Assembly (NCBI RefSeq): GCF_004795015.1
Contig: NZ_SSBI01000056.1
Coordinates: 1 to 55,054, forward strand
Direction of reading: 5' to 3'
From: Streptomyces sp. A1277
Lineage (GTDB): Bacteria > Actinomycetota > Actinomycetes > Streptomycetales > Streptomycetaceae
DNA length: 55,054 nucleotides
Shown: one piece after another, positions 43,243-51,110 of the stretch
How positions within the stretch are numbered: the stretch's first letter is position 1
Layout: each line of letters begins with the position of its first letter
The notes under the pieces: model-generated
Seen by the model: the letters and a program-made list of their open reading frames with translations, nothing else
The model's database searches: none
Told to the model about the DNA's origin: nothing
Translations under genes and position numbers: made by a program

Positions 43243-43689
43243 TCAGCCGCGCGGCCAGGGCCGCCCGTCGAGGCGCTCGATGTCCCGGTTGAGCCGGGCG
43301 AGGTCGTCCGCGAAGCGGGCGGCCTCCTCCGGCGCCCAGTCGGCCAGGACGCGCTGCAGGCCCTCCCGGTTCTCGGCCCGGTCCTTGTCGAGCCGGCGTT
43401 CGCCCTCGTCCGTGATGACGAACTTGCGGGCGATCCCGCCGTCCGGGTCGGCGATGCGCTCCACGACGCCGGCGCGGAGCATGGCCGCGGTCTGCCGGTT
43501 CAGCGTGGAGGTGTCCAGCCCGAAGGCGTCGTGCAGCTGGCCGATGGACATCGGGCCCTGGACGCGGATGCGGCTGAGCAGGATGTACGCGCTCCGGTCG
43601 AGCCGCCCGTCGCCCCGCGAGGTCAGCAGACTCATGTGCCGCCCGAGCAGCATCGTCTCGAACTCGATCCGGTCCACAGGCATGTCCAC
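43243..43689 (-). CDS. MarR-family transcriptional regulator
   Basis: A 148-residue winged-helix regulator. The GTG at 43689 (VDMPVDRIEFETMLLGRH) has GGGAG six bases upstream; ATG 43683 is a close alternative. The wHTH is in RSAYILLSRIRVQGPMSIGQ, with LDTSTLNRQTAAMLRAGVVE as recognition helix and a DPDGGIARKFVITDEGERRL wing. The C-terminal helix completes the dimer. The 235 bases to the divergent yciO gene hold a strong palindromic cluster (43757-43798), which is likely to be its operator. The ligand is unknown. Confidence 0.88.
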   Translation of the reverse strand: MDMPVDRIEFETMLLGRHMSLLTSRGDGRLDRSAYILLSRIRVQGPMSIGQLHDAFGLDTSTLNRQTAAMLRAGVVERIADPDGGIARKFVITDEGERRLDKDRAENREGLQRVLADWAPEEAARFADDLARLNRDIERLDGRPWPRG

Positions 43690-43756
43690 GCACGGCTCCC
43701 TACGACTGCGGGCGCGCCTCCCAGGATCGGGACTGCGGCCTCTCGGTAACAGATAT

Positions 43757-43798
43757 ACCATGCAGTGTATGCATGGTGCACTTTATGTGCATCATGCA
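43757..43798. promoter_or_regulatory. Palindromic operator cluster between marR-type gene and yciO
   Basis: Two overlapping inverted repeats are seen. ACCATGCA (43757-43764) faces TGCATGGT (43770-43777) across five bases. TGCATGGTGCAC (43770-43781) faces GTGCATCATGCA (43787-43798) across TTTAT, with 11 of 12 positions pairing. The AT-rich core stands out from the surroundings. This is the size and place expected for MarR dimer binding between divergent genes. Confidence 0.65.
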
Positions 43799-43924
43799 TA
43801 GCTCTCCTTCGAACGGCGTGGTCCACGCGTCGGCCGCCACTCGAAACGGTGGTCCCGGCTCTTGCGGAGGCAGACAATCCGCTGTCGCGCGCCCCACCCG
43901 CGCACCCGGCCGTAGACTCGCCGG

Positions 43925-44545
43925 ATGGCGAAGTATTTCGACGTACACCCCGAAAACCCCCAGCAGCGCACCATCACCAACGTGGCCGAGAACATCCGCT
44001 CCGGGGCGCTCGTCGCGTACCCGACGGACTCGTGCTACGCACTCGGGTGCCAGCTCGGCAGCCGTGACGGCATCTCCCGCATCCGAACGATCCGCGACCT
44101 CGACGACCGCCACCACTTCACGCTGATGTGCCAGAACTTCGCCCAGCTCGGGCAGTTCGTGCACATCGACAACGACGTGTTCCGCACCGTCAAGTCGGCG
44201 ACGCCCGGCCAGTACACCTTCATCCTGCCGGCGACGAAGGAGGTGCCGCGCCAGCTGCTGCACCCGAAGAAGAAGACCGTCGGCGTCCGCATCCCCGACC
44301 ACGCCGTCGTCCAGGCCCTGCTGGCGGAGCTGGGCGAACCGCTGCTCTCCAGCACCCTGCTCCTGCCCGACGAGGACGAACCCCTCACCCAGGGCTGGGA
44401 GATCAAGGAGCGCCTGGACCACGAGGTGGACATCGTCCTCGACTCCGGCGACTGCGGCACCGAGCCGACCACCGTCATCGACTTCTCCAACGGCGAGCTG
44501 GAGATCGTACGGCGCGGAGCCGGCGACACCTCGCGGTTCGAGTAG
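43925..44545 (+). CDS. yciO: YciO-type Sua5/YrdC domain protein
   Basis: A 206-residue SUA5/YrdC-fold protein. It follows the E. coli YciO sequence closely: FDVHPENPQQRTI, PTDSCYALGCQLGSRDGI, HHFTLMCQNFAQL, TPGQYTFILPATKEVPRQLLHPKKKTVGVRIP and PTTVIDFSNGELEIVRRGAGD. YrdC/TsaC proteins make threonylcarbamoyl-AMP for tRNA t6A; the YciO branch has been treated as a related but functionally distinct group. So it may be a spare or modified TsaC-like enzyme rather than the essential one. It is monocistronic, rightward, and divergent from the MarR gene. Confidence 0.85.
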   Translation: MAKYFDVHPENPQQRTITNVAENIRSGALVAYPTDSCYALGCQLGSRDGISRIRTIRDLDDRHHFTLMCQNFAQLGQFVHIDNDVFRTVKSATPGQYTFILPATKEVPRQLLHPKKKTVGVRIPDHAVVQALLAELGEPLLSSTLLLPDEDEPLTQGWEIKERLDHEVDIVLDSGDCGTEPTTVIDFSNGELEIVRRGAGDTSRFE

Positions 44546-44729
44546 CCGGCGGCTCCCCGGCTTCCCGCCGCACGGGCGCCGGGGCGCGCGGGTCCTTGAT
44601 AGCGTCGCCCCAGCGACTGCGGAACACTCCCCGCCGGGGTCGCCGCTCTCGGCCGGGACGGCACTGCCACCGCGGGAGCGGGTGCGGGTGGCAGGGGACC
44701 TTCACGGCAGGGACGAAGAGAGCCGACGC

Positions 44730-47183
44730 ATGAGCCTCGCGCAGTTGCACTACACCTCCGCGACGGACGGGGACGGGACCGACAGCGGCGAGGAGGGGCC
44801 GATACCGGGCCGTTTCAGCGCGGTTGACGCCGCGATACCCGGGTCCGTGCTCACGGAGGCCGGCCCGCTGCTGGCGTACGAACCGCCGCCCGGCACCGAA
44901 CCACCGCTCACCGACGCCGCGTTGCGCGCGCTGCCCGAAGCGCTCAGCTTCAGTGTGCTGGCCGACGGCGGCCACCTCCTGGCCCGTACGGTCGCGACCC
45001 GCCCCGCACCATCGGCGTCCGTGGGCTTCCACGCCCACGCGGTCCACCTCCCGCCCGGCAGCCGGCTGCCGGGCGGCGCGCTGCCGATCACCGCCTGCCG
45101 GACCGCCCGCTGGGCCGCCACGACACCCGGGCGCCCGCTGCCGGACCCGCTCGCCGCGCTGCCCGGCGCCACCGGCCACCACGCCCGCGAACGGGAGGGG
45201 CTGAACGACTTCGCCGTCGCGCGCGGGCCGTGGCTCGCGGGGGTGCTGGCCGATCTGCGCAGGCTGTGCGAGCCGGGCGCCTCCGGCCGGGTCGTGCTCG
45301 TCGAGCCGCAGAGCGCGGACGTGGCCCGGTGGATCGCGCTCGCCTGCGTCGCCCTGCCCGACGAGCTCGCCGGGCGGCTGACGTTCACCACCTACACCCG
45401 CCACCCGCTGCGGGCCCCGCAGCGGATCGTCGGTGTACTGCCCCAGGACGCCGCGGAGCTGACGGACCCGGACGTGCGCGTGCACCGGTGCGCCGGGGCC
45501 CGCCCGGAAGCGGCCGTGGCCGACGCCTGGGCCGAGACCGCGGCGCGGATCTGGCGCAACCGCACGCCCGAGCTGTTCCGGGAGGCCGCCGAGCTGCCCG
45601 GGGAGCCGTTCGCCGCCGGGCCGGTGGCGGTGACGGCGCTGTGCGCGGGCATCGCACTGGGCACGGGAGGGCGCGCCGCCGCCGCGGAGTGGGCCGCCGA
45701 ACGGCCGTACGCGCTGGACGCGAAGCGGACCCGGCAGCTGGTCGACGCGCTGACCGCGCCGGGCGTGGACGAGCGCTCCGGACCCGAATTCGACGCCGCG
45801 GGGCGCCTGTTCGCCGCGCTGGACGGCCGCTCCCCCGCGACCACCACGGCCCCGCTGGCCGCGATGCTGGTGACGGAGGCGGTACGCGGCGGCAACGGCT
45901 CCCTCGAACTGCCGGGCCGCACCGCCTTCAGCGGCCCCGAGGGCGCGGCCGTCGCCGGTGTCCTCGGGCCGGAGATCCTGACCGAGCTGGCGAGCGCGGG
46001 CGTCGGCCTCGACGTGGCCCGTACGGTGCAACTCCTGCGGGTGGCACGGCTGCTGGGAGTGGACTGCGCCGAGCTGCTGCCCTCGGTGGTGGACCGGCTG
46101 GCGCCCGCCCTGCTGGAGGGCGACGAGGAGGGCCCGGGCTGGGCGCCGGCCCTGCTGGAGCTGATGGACGAGCAGTTCGACGTACGGACGGCCCTGCTCG
46201 GCGCGCTCGACCGGATCGCGCCGGACAGCCCGGGCGGGGTGGAGCGGCTGCTGCTGCGGGTGCCGCTGCCGTTCACCGGTACGCAGTCGCTGCCGCATCT
46301 GCGGATGTGCGCCGGGGCGCCGGAGGCCAGGGCCGACTGCGGCGACGACCGGGTGGCGAGGATGCAGCGGATTCTGCGGGCCGCCGGGGTGTCGCCGTTC
46401 GCGGAGCCGCTGGTGCTGCGGACGGCCGTGGGCCTGGTGTGGGAGGAGTCCGCCCCGACGGTGGCCGAGGCCCGGCTGCTGCTGGAGGCGGCGACCTCGG
46501 ACGCGCACCGGGCGGCCGGTACCTGGTCGCACCTGGTGGCCGCCGCGCTCGCGGCCGGCGCCGGGGACGGCGAGGCGCCGGAGCTGGCCCACGACCTGCT
46601 GCGCGGCTTTCCGCGGGAGACCGGGGGCCGGGTGCGCGCGGCGCTCCAGCTCCTGGAGTTCGCCCGCGAGGTGCGCTCGGGGGCGGCCCAGCCGGAGTGG
46701 GCCGAGCGGGTGCGGGCGCTGCGCGCGGAGGCCGAGCCGGTGGAGCCGGGGGTGCTCGGGCAGGCGTGCGACGCGGTGGCCGCGCGGCTGCTGGCACCGG
46801 AGCGGCCCGAGGCGGAGCTGTACGCCCTGGTGCACAGCGGTGACACGGACCTGATCAACGCCTACGACCGGGGCGCGCGCGGTGACAGCGTCCGGGCCCG
46901 GCTGGCGGCCGACGCCGCGTACGCCGCCGACTGCTTCACCGTATGGACGGCCCACCCGCACGCGGGCCCGGCCTGGAGCAGCGCCGCGGCGGCCCTGCTG
47001 GAGGAGGTGCTGCGCCCGGTGGTGCGGGGGCTGCCCGCCGACCGGGTCGCGGCGGTCGAGGAGGCCGTGGGCCGCTCGGGCAGCAGCGGCCGGGCGGATG
47101 CCTTCCGCGACTGGAACCGCCGGGAGCGCCGGACCCTGGGCCGCCTGGGCCGGCGCATCGCGGGCCGGGTGCGGCGGGCCTGA
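44730..47183 (+). CDS. GTPase-associated protein 1 (GAP1)-related large protein
   Basis: An 817-residue protein beginning MSLAQLHYTSATDGDGTDSG; an upstream ATG at 44682 is considered less likely. The N-terminus matches the GAP1-N2 type module: LHYTSA, then GPLLAYEPPPGTEPPLTDAA, LPEALSFSVLADGGHLLART and VGFHAHAVHLP. A middle section (LNDFAVARGPWLAGVLADL) and a long helical, alanine- and leucine-rich region follow, ending with a basic tail (GRLGRRIAGRVRRA). GAP1 families were defined by comparative genomics of NTP-dependent conflict systems, where they accompany GTPases. Here no GTPase or other effector lies next to it. It is large, conserved in Streptomyces and of unknown function; no signal peptide. 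Confidence 0.75.
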   Translation: MSLAQLHYTSATDGDGTDSGEEGPIPGRFSAVDAAIPGSVLTEAGPLLAYEPPPGTEPPLTDAALRALPEALSFSVLADGGHLLARTVATRPAPSASVGFHAHAVHLPPGSRLPGGALPITACRTARWAATTPGRPLPDPLAALPGATGHHAREREGLNDFAVARGPWLAGVLADLRRLCEPGASGRVVLVEPQSADVARWIALACVALPDELAGRLTFTTYTRHPLRAPQRIVGVLPQDAAELTDPDVRVHRCAGARPEAAVADAWAETAARIWRNRTPELFREAAELPGEPFAAGPVAVTALCAGIALGTGGRAAAAEWAAERPYALDAKRTRQLVDALTAPGVDERSGPEFDAAGRLFAALDGRSPATTTAPLAAMLVTEAVRGGNGSLELPGRTAFSGPEGAAVAGVLGPEILTELASAGVGLDVARTVQLLRVARLLGVDCAELLPSVVDRLAPALLEGDEEGPGWAPALLELMDEQFDVRTALLGALDRIAPDSPGGVERLLLRVPLPFTGTQSLPHLRMCAGAPEARADCGDDRVARMQRILRAAGVSPFAEPLVLRTAVGLVWEESAPTVAEARLLLEAATSDAHRAAGTWSHLVAAALAAGAGDGEAPELAHDLLRGFPRETGGRVRAALQLLEFAREVRSGAAQPEWAERVRALRAEAEPVEPGVLGQACDAVAARLLAPERPEAELYALVHSGDTDLINAYDRGARGDSVRARLAADAAYAADCFTVWTAHPHAGPAWSSAAAALLEEVLRPVVRGLPADRVAAVEEAVGRSGSSGRADAFRDWNRRERRTLGRLGRRIAGRVRRA

Positions 47184-47240
47184 GCGTGGCACGGGTCGGG
47201 CGCGGCGCCCGGTACGGTTGAGGACACCGATCTCGTGCGC

Positions 47241-47270
47241 CCTCCTGGTGGGCTGCGTGGACCCAGGAGG
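47241..47270 (+). promoter_or_regulatory. Hairpin that sequesters a ribosome binding site
   Basis: CCTCCTGG (47241-47248) pairs perfectly with CCAGGAGG (47263-47270) across a 14-base loop. The right arm is the Shine-Dalgarno (AGGAGG) for the ATG at 47280. A TACGGT -10-like hexamer lies at about 47213, so the hairpin would be close to the 5' end of the message and could control translation. Confidence 0.6.
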
Positions 47271-47279
47271 AGCAGACCG

Positions 47280-47741
47280 ATGACGACGAACCGCGGCCGC
47301 AAGGACGTCATCCGCGACCGGATGGCGGCGACCGGTGAGTCGTACAACGTGGCCGCCCGCAACCTCAAGGCGATGAAGGACATGGGCGCCACGCGGGAGG
47401 CCGTCCTCACCCAGCGCTGGCAGCCGGCCGATTCCCTCGACGTGCCCTGCCCCTGCGGCGGCACCTGCGAGCCGGGCGAGCGGTGCGGGCGCTGCCACGC
47501 GCTGCACCGGCACGTGGCGCGCTACCCGGGCAGCACGACCGAGGTGGAGACGTGGGTGGACCGCTACGAGTGCCTGGGCTGCCCGGCCTCGTACACCCTG
47601 ACCGTCGTCCTGCCGGGCCGCCCCTGGGGTGTCGCGGAGACCGTGGTGCGGGGCGGCGCGGCGGAGGCGGTGGTGCGGGCCCGGGTCTTCCCCGGCGTCG
47701 CGCACCCGCTGCTGCGCCAGGAGGAGCCGTACGGGGAATGA
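47280..47741 (+). CDS. Cysteine-rich small protein of unknown function
   Basis: A 153-residue protein with ATG 47280 and AGGAGG nine bases upstream. The N-terminus (RKDVIRDRMAATGESYNVAARNL) is a short helical motif found in several Streptomyces hypothetical proteins. The middle is rich in cysteine and histidine: VPCPCGGTCEPGERCGRCHALHRH, then YECLGCPASYTL; these could bind zinc, but no named zinc-finger family was recognised. The C-terminus is short and basic-acidic. Its Shine-Dalgarno lies in a stable stem, so expression may depend on a regulatory protein or a temperature or ribosome state. It lies downstream of the GAP1 gene on the same strand, 97 bases away. Confidence 0.7.
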   Translation: MTTNRGRKDVIRDRMAATGESYNVAARNLKAMKDMGATREAVLTQRWQPADSLDVPCPCGGTCEPGERCGRCHALHRHVARYPGSTTEVETWVDRYECLGCPASYTLTVVLPGRPWGVAETVVRGGAAEAVVRARVFPGVAHPLLRQEEPYGE

Positions 47742-47771
47742 CGCGGCGCGCCGGTCCCCGTACGGGCGGGA

Positions 47772-48176
47772 TCAGTCCTCCGGCGTCAGCCGCAGGGAGA
47801 TCGAGTTGATGCAGTACCGCTGGTCGGTCGGGGTGGGGTAGCCCTCGCCCTCGAAGACATGGCCCAGGTGCGAGCCGCAGCGGGCGCAGCGGACCTCGGT
47901 GCGGACCATGCCGTGGCTGCGGTCCTGGATCAGTTCGACCGCGTCGGTGTCCTTCGGGTCGTAGAAGGACGGCCAGCCGCAGTGCGACTCGAACTTGGTG
48001 TCGGAGCGGAACAGCTCCGCGCCGCACGCCCGGCAGGAGTAGACACCGGCGGTCTTGGTGTCGGTGTACTCACCGACGAAGGCGGGCTCGGTGCCGGCCT
48101 TGCGCAGCACCGCGTACTCGGCGGCGGTCAGCTCCTTGTGCCACTGCTCGTCCGGCTTCTCGACGTCGTACGCCAC
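47772..48176 (-). CDS. msrB: Peptide-methionine (R)-S-oxide reductase
   Basis: A 134-residue MsrB, which reduces methionine-R-sulfoxide in damaged proteins. The GTG at 48176 (VAYDVEKPDEQWHKELTAAE) has AAGGAG six bases upstream. Two zinc CxxC motifs (CRACG and CARCGS) are present, and the catalytic Cys is in RYCINSISL at the C-terminus. FESHCGWPSF is the conserved central motif. It is the last gene of the leftward run with murC, eleven bases apart, so both should be made together; this pairing of cell-wall synthesis and oxidative repair is a genomic neighbourhood, not a proven functional link. Confidence 0.95.
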   Translation of the reverse strand: MAYDVEKPDEQWHKELTAAEYAVLRKAGTEPAFVGEYTDTKTAGVYSCRACGAELFRSDTKFESHCGWPSFYDPKDTDAVELIQDRSHGMVRTEVRCARCGSHLGHVFEGEGYPTPTDQRYCINSISLRLTPED

Positions 48177-48187
48177 GGGTGGCTCCT

Positions 48188-49585
48188 TCAGCTCGACAGG
48201 TGGTCCAGGATCTGCGGGCCGAGGTCGGTGACGTCGCCCGCTCCCATGGTGAGAACGAGGTCGCCGGGCTTCGCCATTCCCGCGACGGCCTCGGGGACCT
48301 TCGCCTTGTCGTGGACGGCGGTGACGTCGGCGCCGGCCGCCCGCGCCGCGTCGATGATCAGGGCGCTGGTGACGCCGGGGACCGGGTCCTCGCGGGCCGG
48401 GTAGATGTCCAGGACCACGGAGGCGTCGGCGAGCGCGAGGGCCTGGCCCATCTCGGTGCCGAGCTCCTGGGTGCGGGAGAACAGGTGGGGCTGGAAGACG
48501 ACGAGGAGGCGGGCGTCGGATGCGGCGCCGCGCATGGCCTCCAGGTCGGCGGTCATCTCGGTCGGGTGGTGGGCGTAGCTGTCGATGACCTGGACGCCGG
48601 CCGCCTCGCCCTTGAGCTGGAGGCGGCGCTTGACCCCGGTGTACTTGCCGAGGGCGGAGGCGAGGTTGTGGGCGGGGATGCCGAGGGCGACGCCCGAGGC
48701 GAGGGCGGCCACCGCGTTGAGGGCGTAGTGGCGGCCGGGGACCGAGACGGTGAAGGTGAGGAACTTGCCGCCCAGGACGACCGTGACCTCGCTGGTCAGG
48801 CCGCGCGCGGCGATCTTGTGGACGCGTACGTCGGCGGTCTCGGACTCGCCGTAGGTGACGACCGTGAGCGCGGGCAGTTCGGCGCGCACCCGGCGGGTCA
48901 GCTCGACGGCGCCGGACTGGTCGGCGGAGACGACGAGGGTGCCGTCGGGGACGATCTTGCCGGCGAAGGTCTCGAAGGACTCGTAGATCTCGTCCATCGA
49001 GGCGTAGTTCGCGTGGTGGTCCAGCTCGACGTTGAGGACGATCGCGACCTCGGGGTCGTACTTCTGGAAGCTCCGGTCGCTCTCGTCGGCCTCGGCGACG
49101 AAGATCGTGCCCTCGCCGTGCACGGCGTTGGTGCCGGGTCCGGCGAGGTCGCCGCCGATCGCGTACGAGGGGTCGAGGCCCAGCTCGGTCAGGGCGACGG
49201 CCAGCATCGAGGTGGTCGTCGTCTTGCCGTGGGTGCCCGCGACGGCGATGGAGCGCAGCCCTCCCATCAGGGAGGCCAGCGCGTCGGAGCGGTGCACGAC
49301 GGGGATCGACAGCTCCCCCGCGCGCACCAGCTCCGGGTTGTCGGCGCGGATGGCGCTGGAGACGACGACGCAGGTGGCGTCGTCCGCCAGGTGTCCGGCG
49401 GCGTGCCCGATGTGGACGGTCGCCCCCAGCGCGCGCAGTGCCTCGGCCGTCGCGGACTCCTTGGCGTCGCTGCCCGCGACCTTCGCGCCGCGCTGGGCGA
49501 GGATCTTCGCGATGCCCGACATTCCGGCGCCGCCGATGCCGATGAAGTGCGGTCGTTCCATGGCGGCGGGAATGCCGGGTGCCAT
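48188..49585 (-). CDS. murC: UDP-N-acetylmuramate--L-alanine ligase
   Basis: A 465-residue Mur ligase that adds L-alanine to UDP-MurNAc in peptidoglycan synthesis. The ATG at 49583-49585 has GGAGGAG five bases upstream. The N-terminal Rossmann segment is HFIGIGGAGMSGIAKILAQRG; the ATP P-loop is VAGTHGKTTTTS; the EADESDRSF and LNVELDHHANY segments carry family-typical residues; and IDSYAHHPTEM is the MurC C-terminal hallmark. In Streptomyces murC is commonly found outside the division-and-cell-wall cluster, so a lone copy here is normal. It lies between the conserved 156-residue gene and msrB in one leftward operon. Confidence 0.96.
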   Translation of the reverse strand: MAPGIPAAMERPHFIGIGGAGMSGIAKILAQRGAKVAGSDAKESATAEALRALGATVHIGHAAGHLADDATCVVVSSAIRADNPELVRAGELSIPVVHRSDALASLMGGLRSIAVAGTHGKTTTTSMLAVALTELGLDPSYAIGGDLAGPGTNAVHGEGTIFVAEADESDRSFQKYDPEVAIVLNVELDHHANYASMDEIYESFETFAGKIVPDGTLVVSADQSGAVELTRRVRAELPALTVVTYGESETADVRVHKIAARGLTSEVTVVLGGKFLTFTVSVPGRHYALNAVAALASGVALGIPAHNLASALGKYTGVKRRLQLKGEAAGVQVIDSYAHHPTEMTADLEAMRGAASDARLLVVFQPHLFSRTQELGTEMGQALALADASVVLDIYPAREDPVPGVTSALIIDAARAAGADVTAVHDKAKVPEAVAGMAKPGDLVLTMGAGDVTDLGPQILDHLSS

Positions 49586-49647
49586 CTGTGCTCCTCCAGG
49601 TCCTTCGGGTCTGCGGACCGGTGCCACTCCGGAGCCGCGGCCCCAGC

Positions 49648-50118
49648 CTATTCGCTGTGCGCGAAGAGCTTGAGCACCGGGACGCCGACCTTGTGCCGGG
49701 CGCGGGAGGCCCAGTCGCGGTGGAAGAACTCCTCGACGTAGTGCGGCGCGGTCAGCACGATGACCTCGTCGGCGCCCGACTCGCCGACCACGGAGGTGAG
49801 CTTGTCCAGGGGGTGGTCCTCGATCACCTGTCCCACGGCCTCGGAGCCCGCCTGGCGCAGGGCCTCCAGGGACACCTGAAGGGCGAGTTCGGCCGACTCC
49901 CTGGCGTTCTTGCCCTCGGGCTCCTCGCTCTCGCGGGCCGCTTCCTTCAGTTCGCCCATCGCGAGGTCGTCAATGGCCCGCAGGAGCACATCCGCCTGGT
50001 CGCCGCGCGGCTGCATGAGGACGACGAAGGAGGTCTGCTCGTCGCCGTGCAGGGTGGTGACGAATTCGACGTCCCCGGACGTGAGGGCCTTCTCGATCAT
50101 CAAAACGCTGGTGAACAC
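49648..50118 (-). CDS. Conserved 156-residue protein, possibly UspA-like
   Basis: The GTG at 50118 (VFTSVLMIEKALTSGDVEFV) has GAAGGG eight bases upstream; another GTG three bases earlier is possible. The product has an alpha/beta look: SGDVEFVTTLHGDEQTSFVV, a charged middle (EAARESEEPEGKNARESAEL) and GQVIEDHPLDKLTSVVGESG, followed by ADEVIVLTAPHYVEEFFHRDWASRAR. The C-terminal half resembles universal-stress-type nucleotide-binding proteins (GADEVIVLT, HKVGVPVLKLF). Some homologues have been labelled indole-3-glycerol-phosphate synthase, but the TrpC barrel is absent. It is the first gene of the operon with murC and msrB, 62 bases before murC. Confidence 0.75.
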   Translation of the reverse strand: MFTSVLMIEKALTSGDVEFVTTLHGDEQTSFVVLMQPRGDQADVLLRAIDDLAMGELKEAARESEEPEGKNARESAELALQVSLEALRQAGSEAVGQVIEDHPLDKLTSVVGESGADEVIVLTAPHYVEEFFHRDWASRARHKVGVPVLKLFAHSE

Positions 50119-50315
50119 CACAGGAGCCCTTCTCTTCAGCGACCGCCGCCGGTCGCTGCTGAAACCATCCTTCCCCGTGCTCGCACGGGGTCTGCGAGAT
50201 CCATTCTGCCCGCGGAACGCTAACCGGAACGGGATATTCCGATTATTGCCGTCCGCCGGGGGCGGTACGGGAGAGCCGCGCACCGGCCCCGGCGGCGGTT
50301 CGGGCGGCCCGCGCG
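50119..50315. other. Intergenic region between the UspA-like and RibD-like genes
   Basis: This 197-base region is the promoter area of the murC operon (leftward) and also the 3' side of the RibD-like gene, which runs in the same direction. It contains lower-GC sequence around 50220-50260 (GGGATATTCCGATTATTGCC), which may form part of a promoter. No terminator hairpin or operator could be identified with confidence. Confidence 0.35.
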
Positions 50316-51080
50316 TCAGCTCCGCCGGTACCGGGTGAAGAGGAACCCGTCCTCCTCCAGCAGGGACGCCAAGGCGAATCGTTTCGGCACAGTGACCGCG
50401 GGCCCGCCCGCGATCCGCTGGGCGTCACCGGCCGTGAGCAGGGGCGCGACGGTCAGGCACAGCTCGTCCAGCACGCCCGCCGCCACGAACTGGCCGAGCA
50501 GCCGGGGCCCGCCCTCCGTCAGCAGCCGCCCGAACCCCCGGTCGGCCAGCTCCCGCACGGCCCGGGCGGGATCGACGCGTGAGCCCTCCCCCGCGATCAC
50601 CACATCGGCACCGGCCTTCCCGGCCGCCGCGATCCGGTCGGGCGGCGCGCCCGCACCGGTCAGCACCAGCGTCGGGACCAGCGGCGAGACGAAGAGCGGG
50701 AGCGAGAAGTCCAGGTCCAGGCTGCCGCTCACCACGGCGACGGCCGGGGCGGGGCCCTGACCGGCCGCCGCCCGCCGCGCCGCGAAGGCGTCGCGGGCGC
50801 GGGCCGGGCGGTAGCCCTCCAGGCGTACGGTCTCCGCGCCCGCGATCACCACGTCGGCCAGGCCGCGCAGGGTGCCGAAGATCCGCATGTCGCTCTCGCA
50901 GGAGATCGGCTGCGAGCGGCCGTCGTGCTGGGCGGCCCCGTCGAGGGTGGAGACCATGTTGGCGCGCAGCCAGGGGCCGGCCGTGCCGGGGTAGGCGTAG
51001 GCGTCGGCGAGGTCGTCCAGGCTCCACTCACGCGGAGTGCCGGCCGCTGTCAGGTCCGTCACAGGGAACAGGCGTCGCAT
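50316..51080 (-). CDS. RibD C-terminal-like pyrimidine reductase family protein
   Basis: A 254-residue reductase of the RibD_C/dihydrofolate-reductase-like fold. It starts at ATG 51080 (MRRLFPVTDLTAAG). The fold is seen in PWLRANMVSTLDGAAQHDGRS, the RGLADVVIAGAETVRLEGYR segment, and the C-terminal GFGRLLTEGGPRLLGQFVAAGVLDELCLTVAPLLT, all typical for NADPH-dependent RibD-type reductases. It lacks a deaminase domain, so it is a stand-alone reductase; a riboflavin role is not certain because no rib genes are near. It is divergent from zapE with only about 30 bases between starts, which suggests at least one leaderless or very short-leader transcript. Confidence 0.82.
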   Translation of the reverse strand: MRRLFPVTDLTAAGTPREWSLDDLADAYAYPGTAGPWLRANMVSTLDGAAQHDGRSQPISCESDMRIFGTLRGLADVVIAGAETVRLEGYRPARARDAFAARRAAAGQGPAPAVAVVSGSLDLDFSLPLFVSPLVPTLVLTGAGAPPDRIAAAGKAGADVVIAGEGSRVDPARAVRELADRGFGRLLTEGGPRLLGQFVAAGVLDELCLTVAPLLTAGDAQRIAGGPAVTVPKRFALASLLEEDGFLFTRYRRS

Positions 51081-51110
51081 GTCCGGCAGTCTGACACGGC
51101 CGTAAGCTTG

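Noticed and set aside
44475..47705. Long minus-strand open frame opposite the GAP1-type gene
   Set aside because: Antisense shadow of a GC-rich gene with no recognisable domain.
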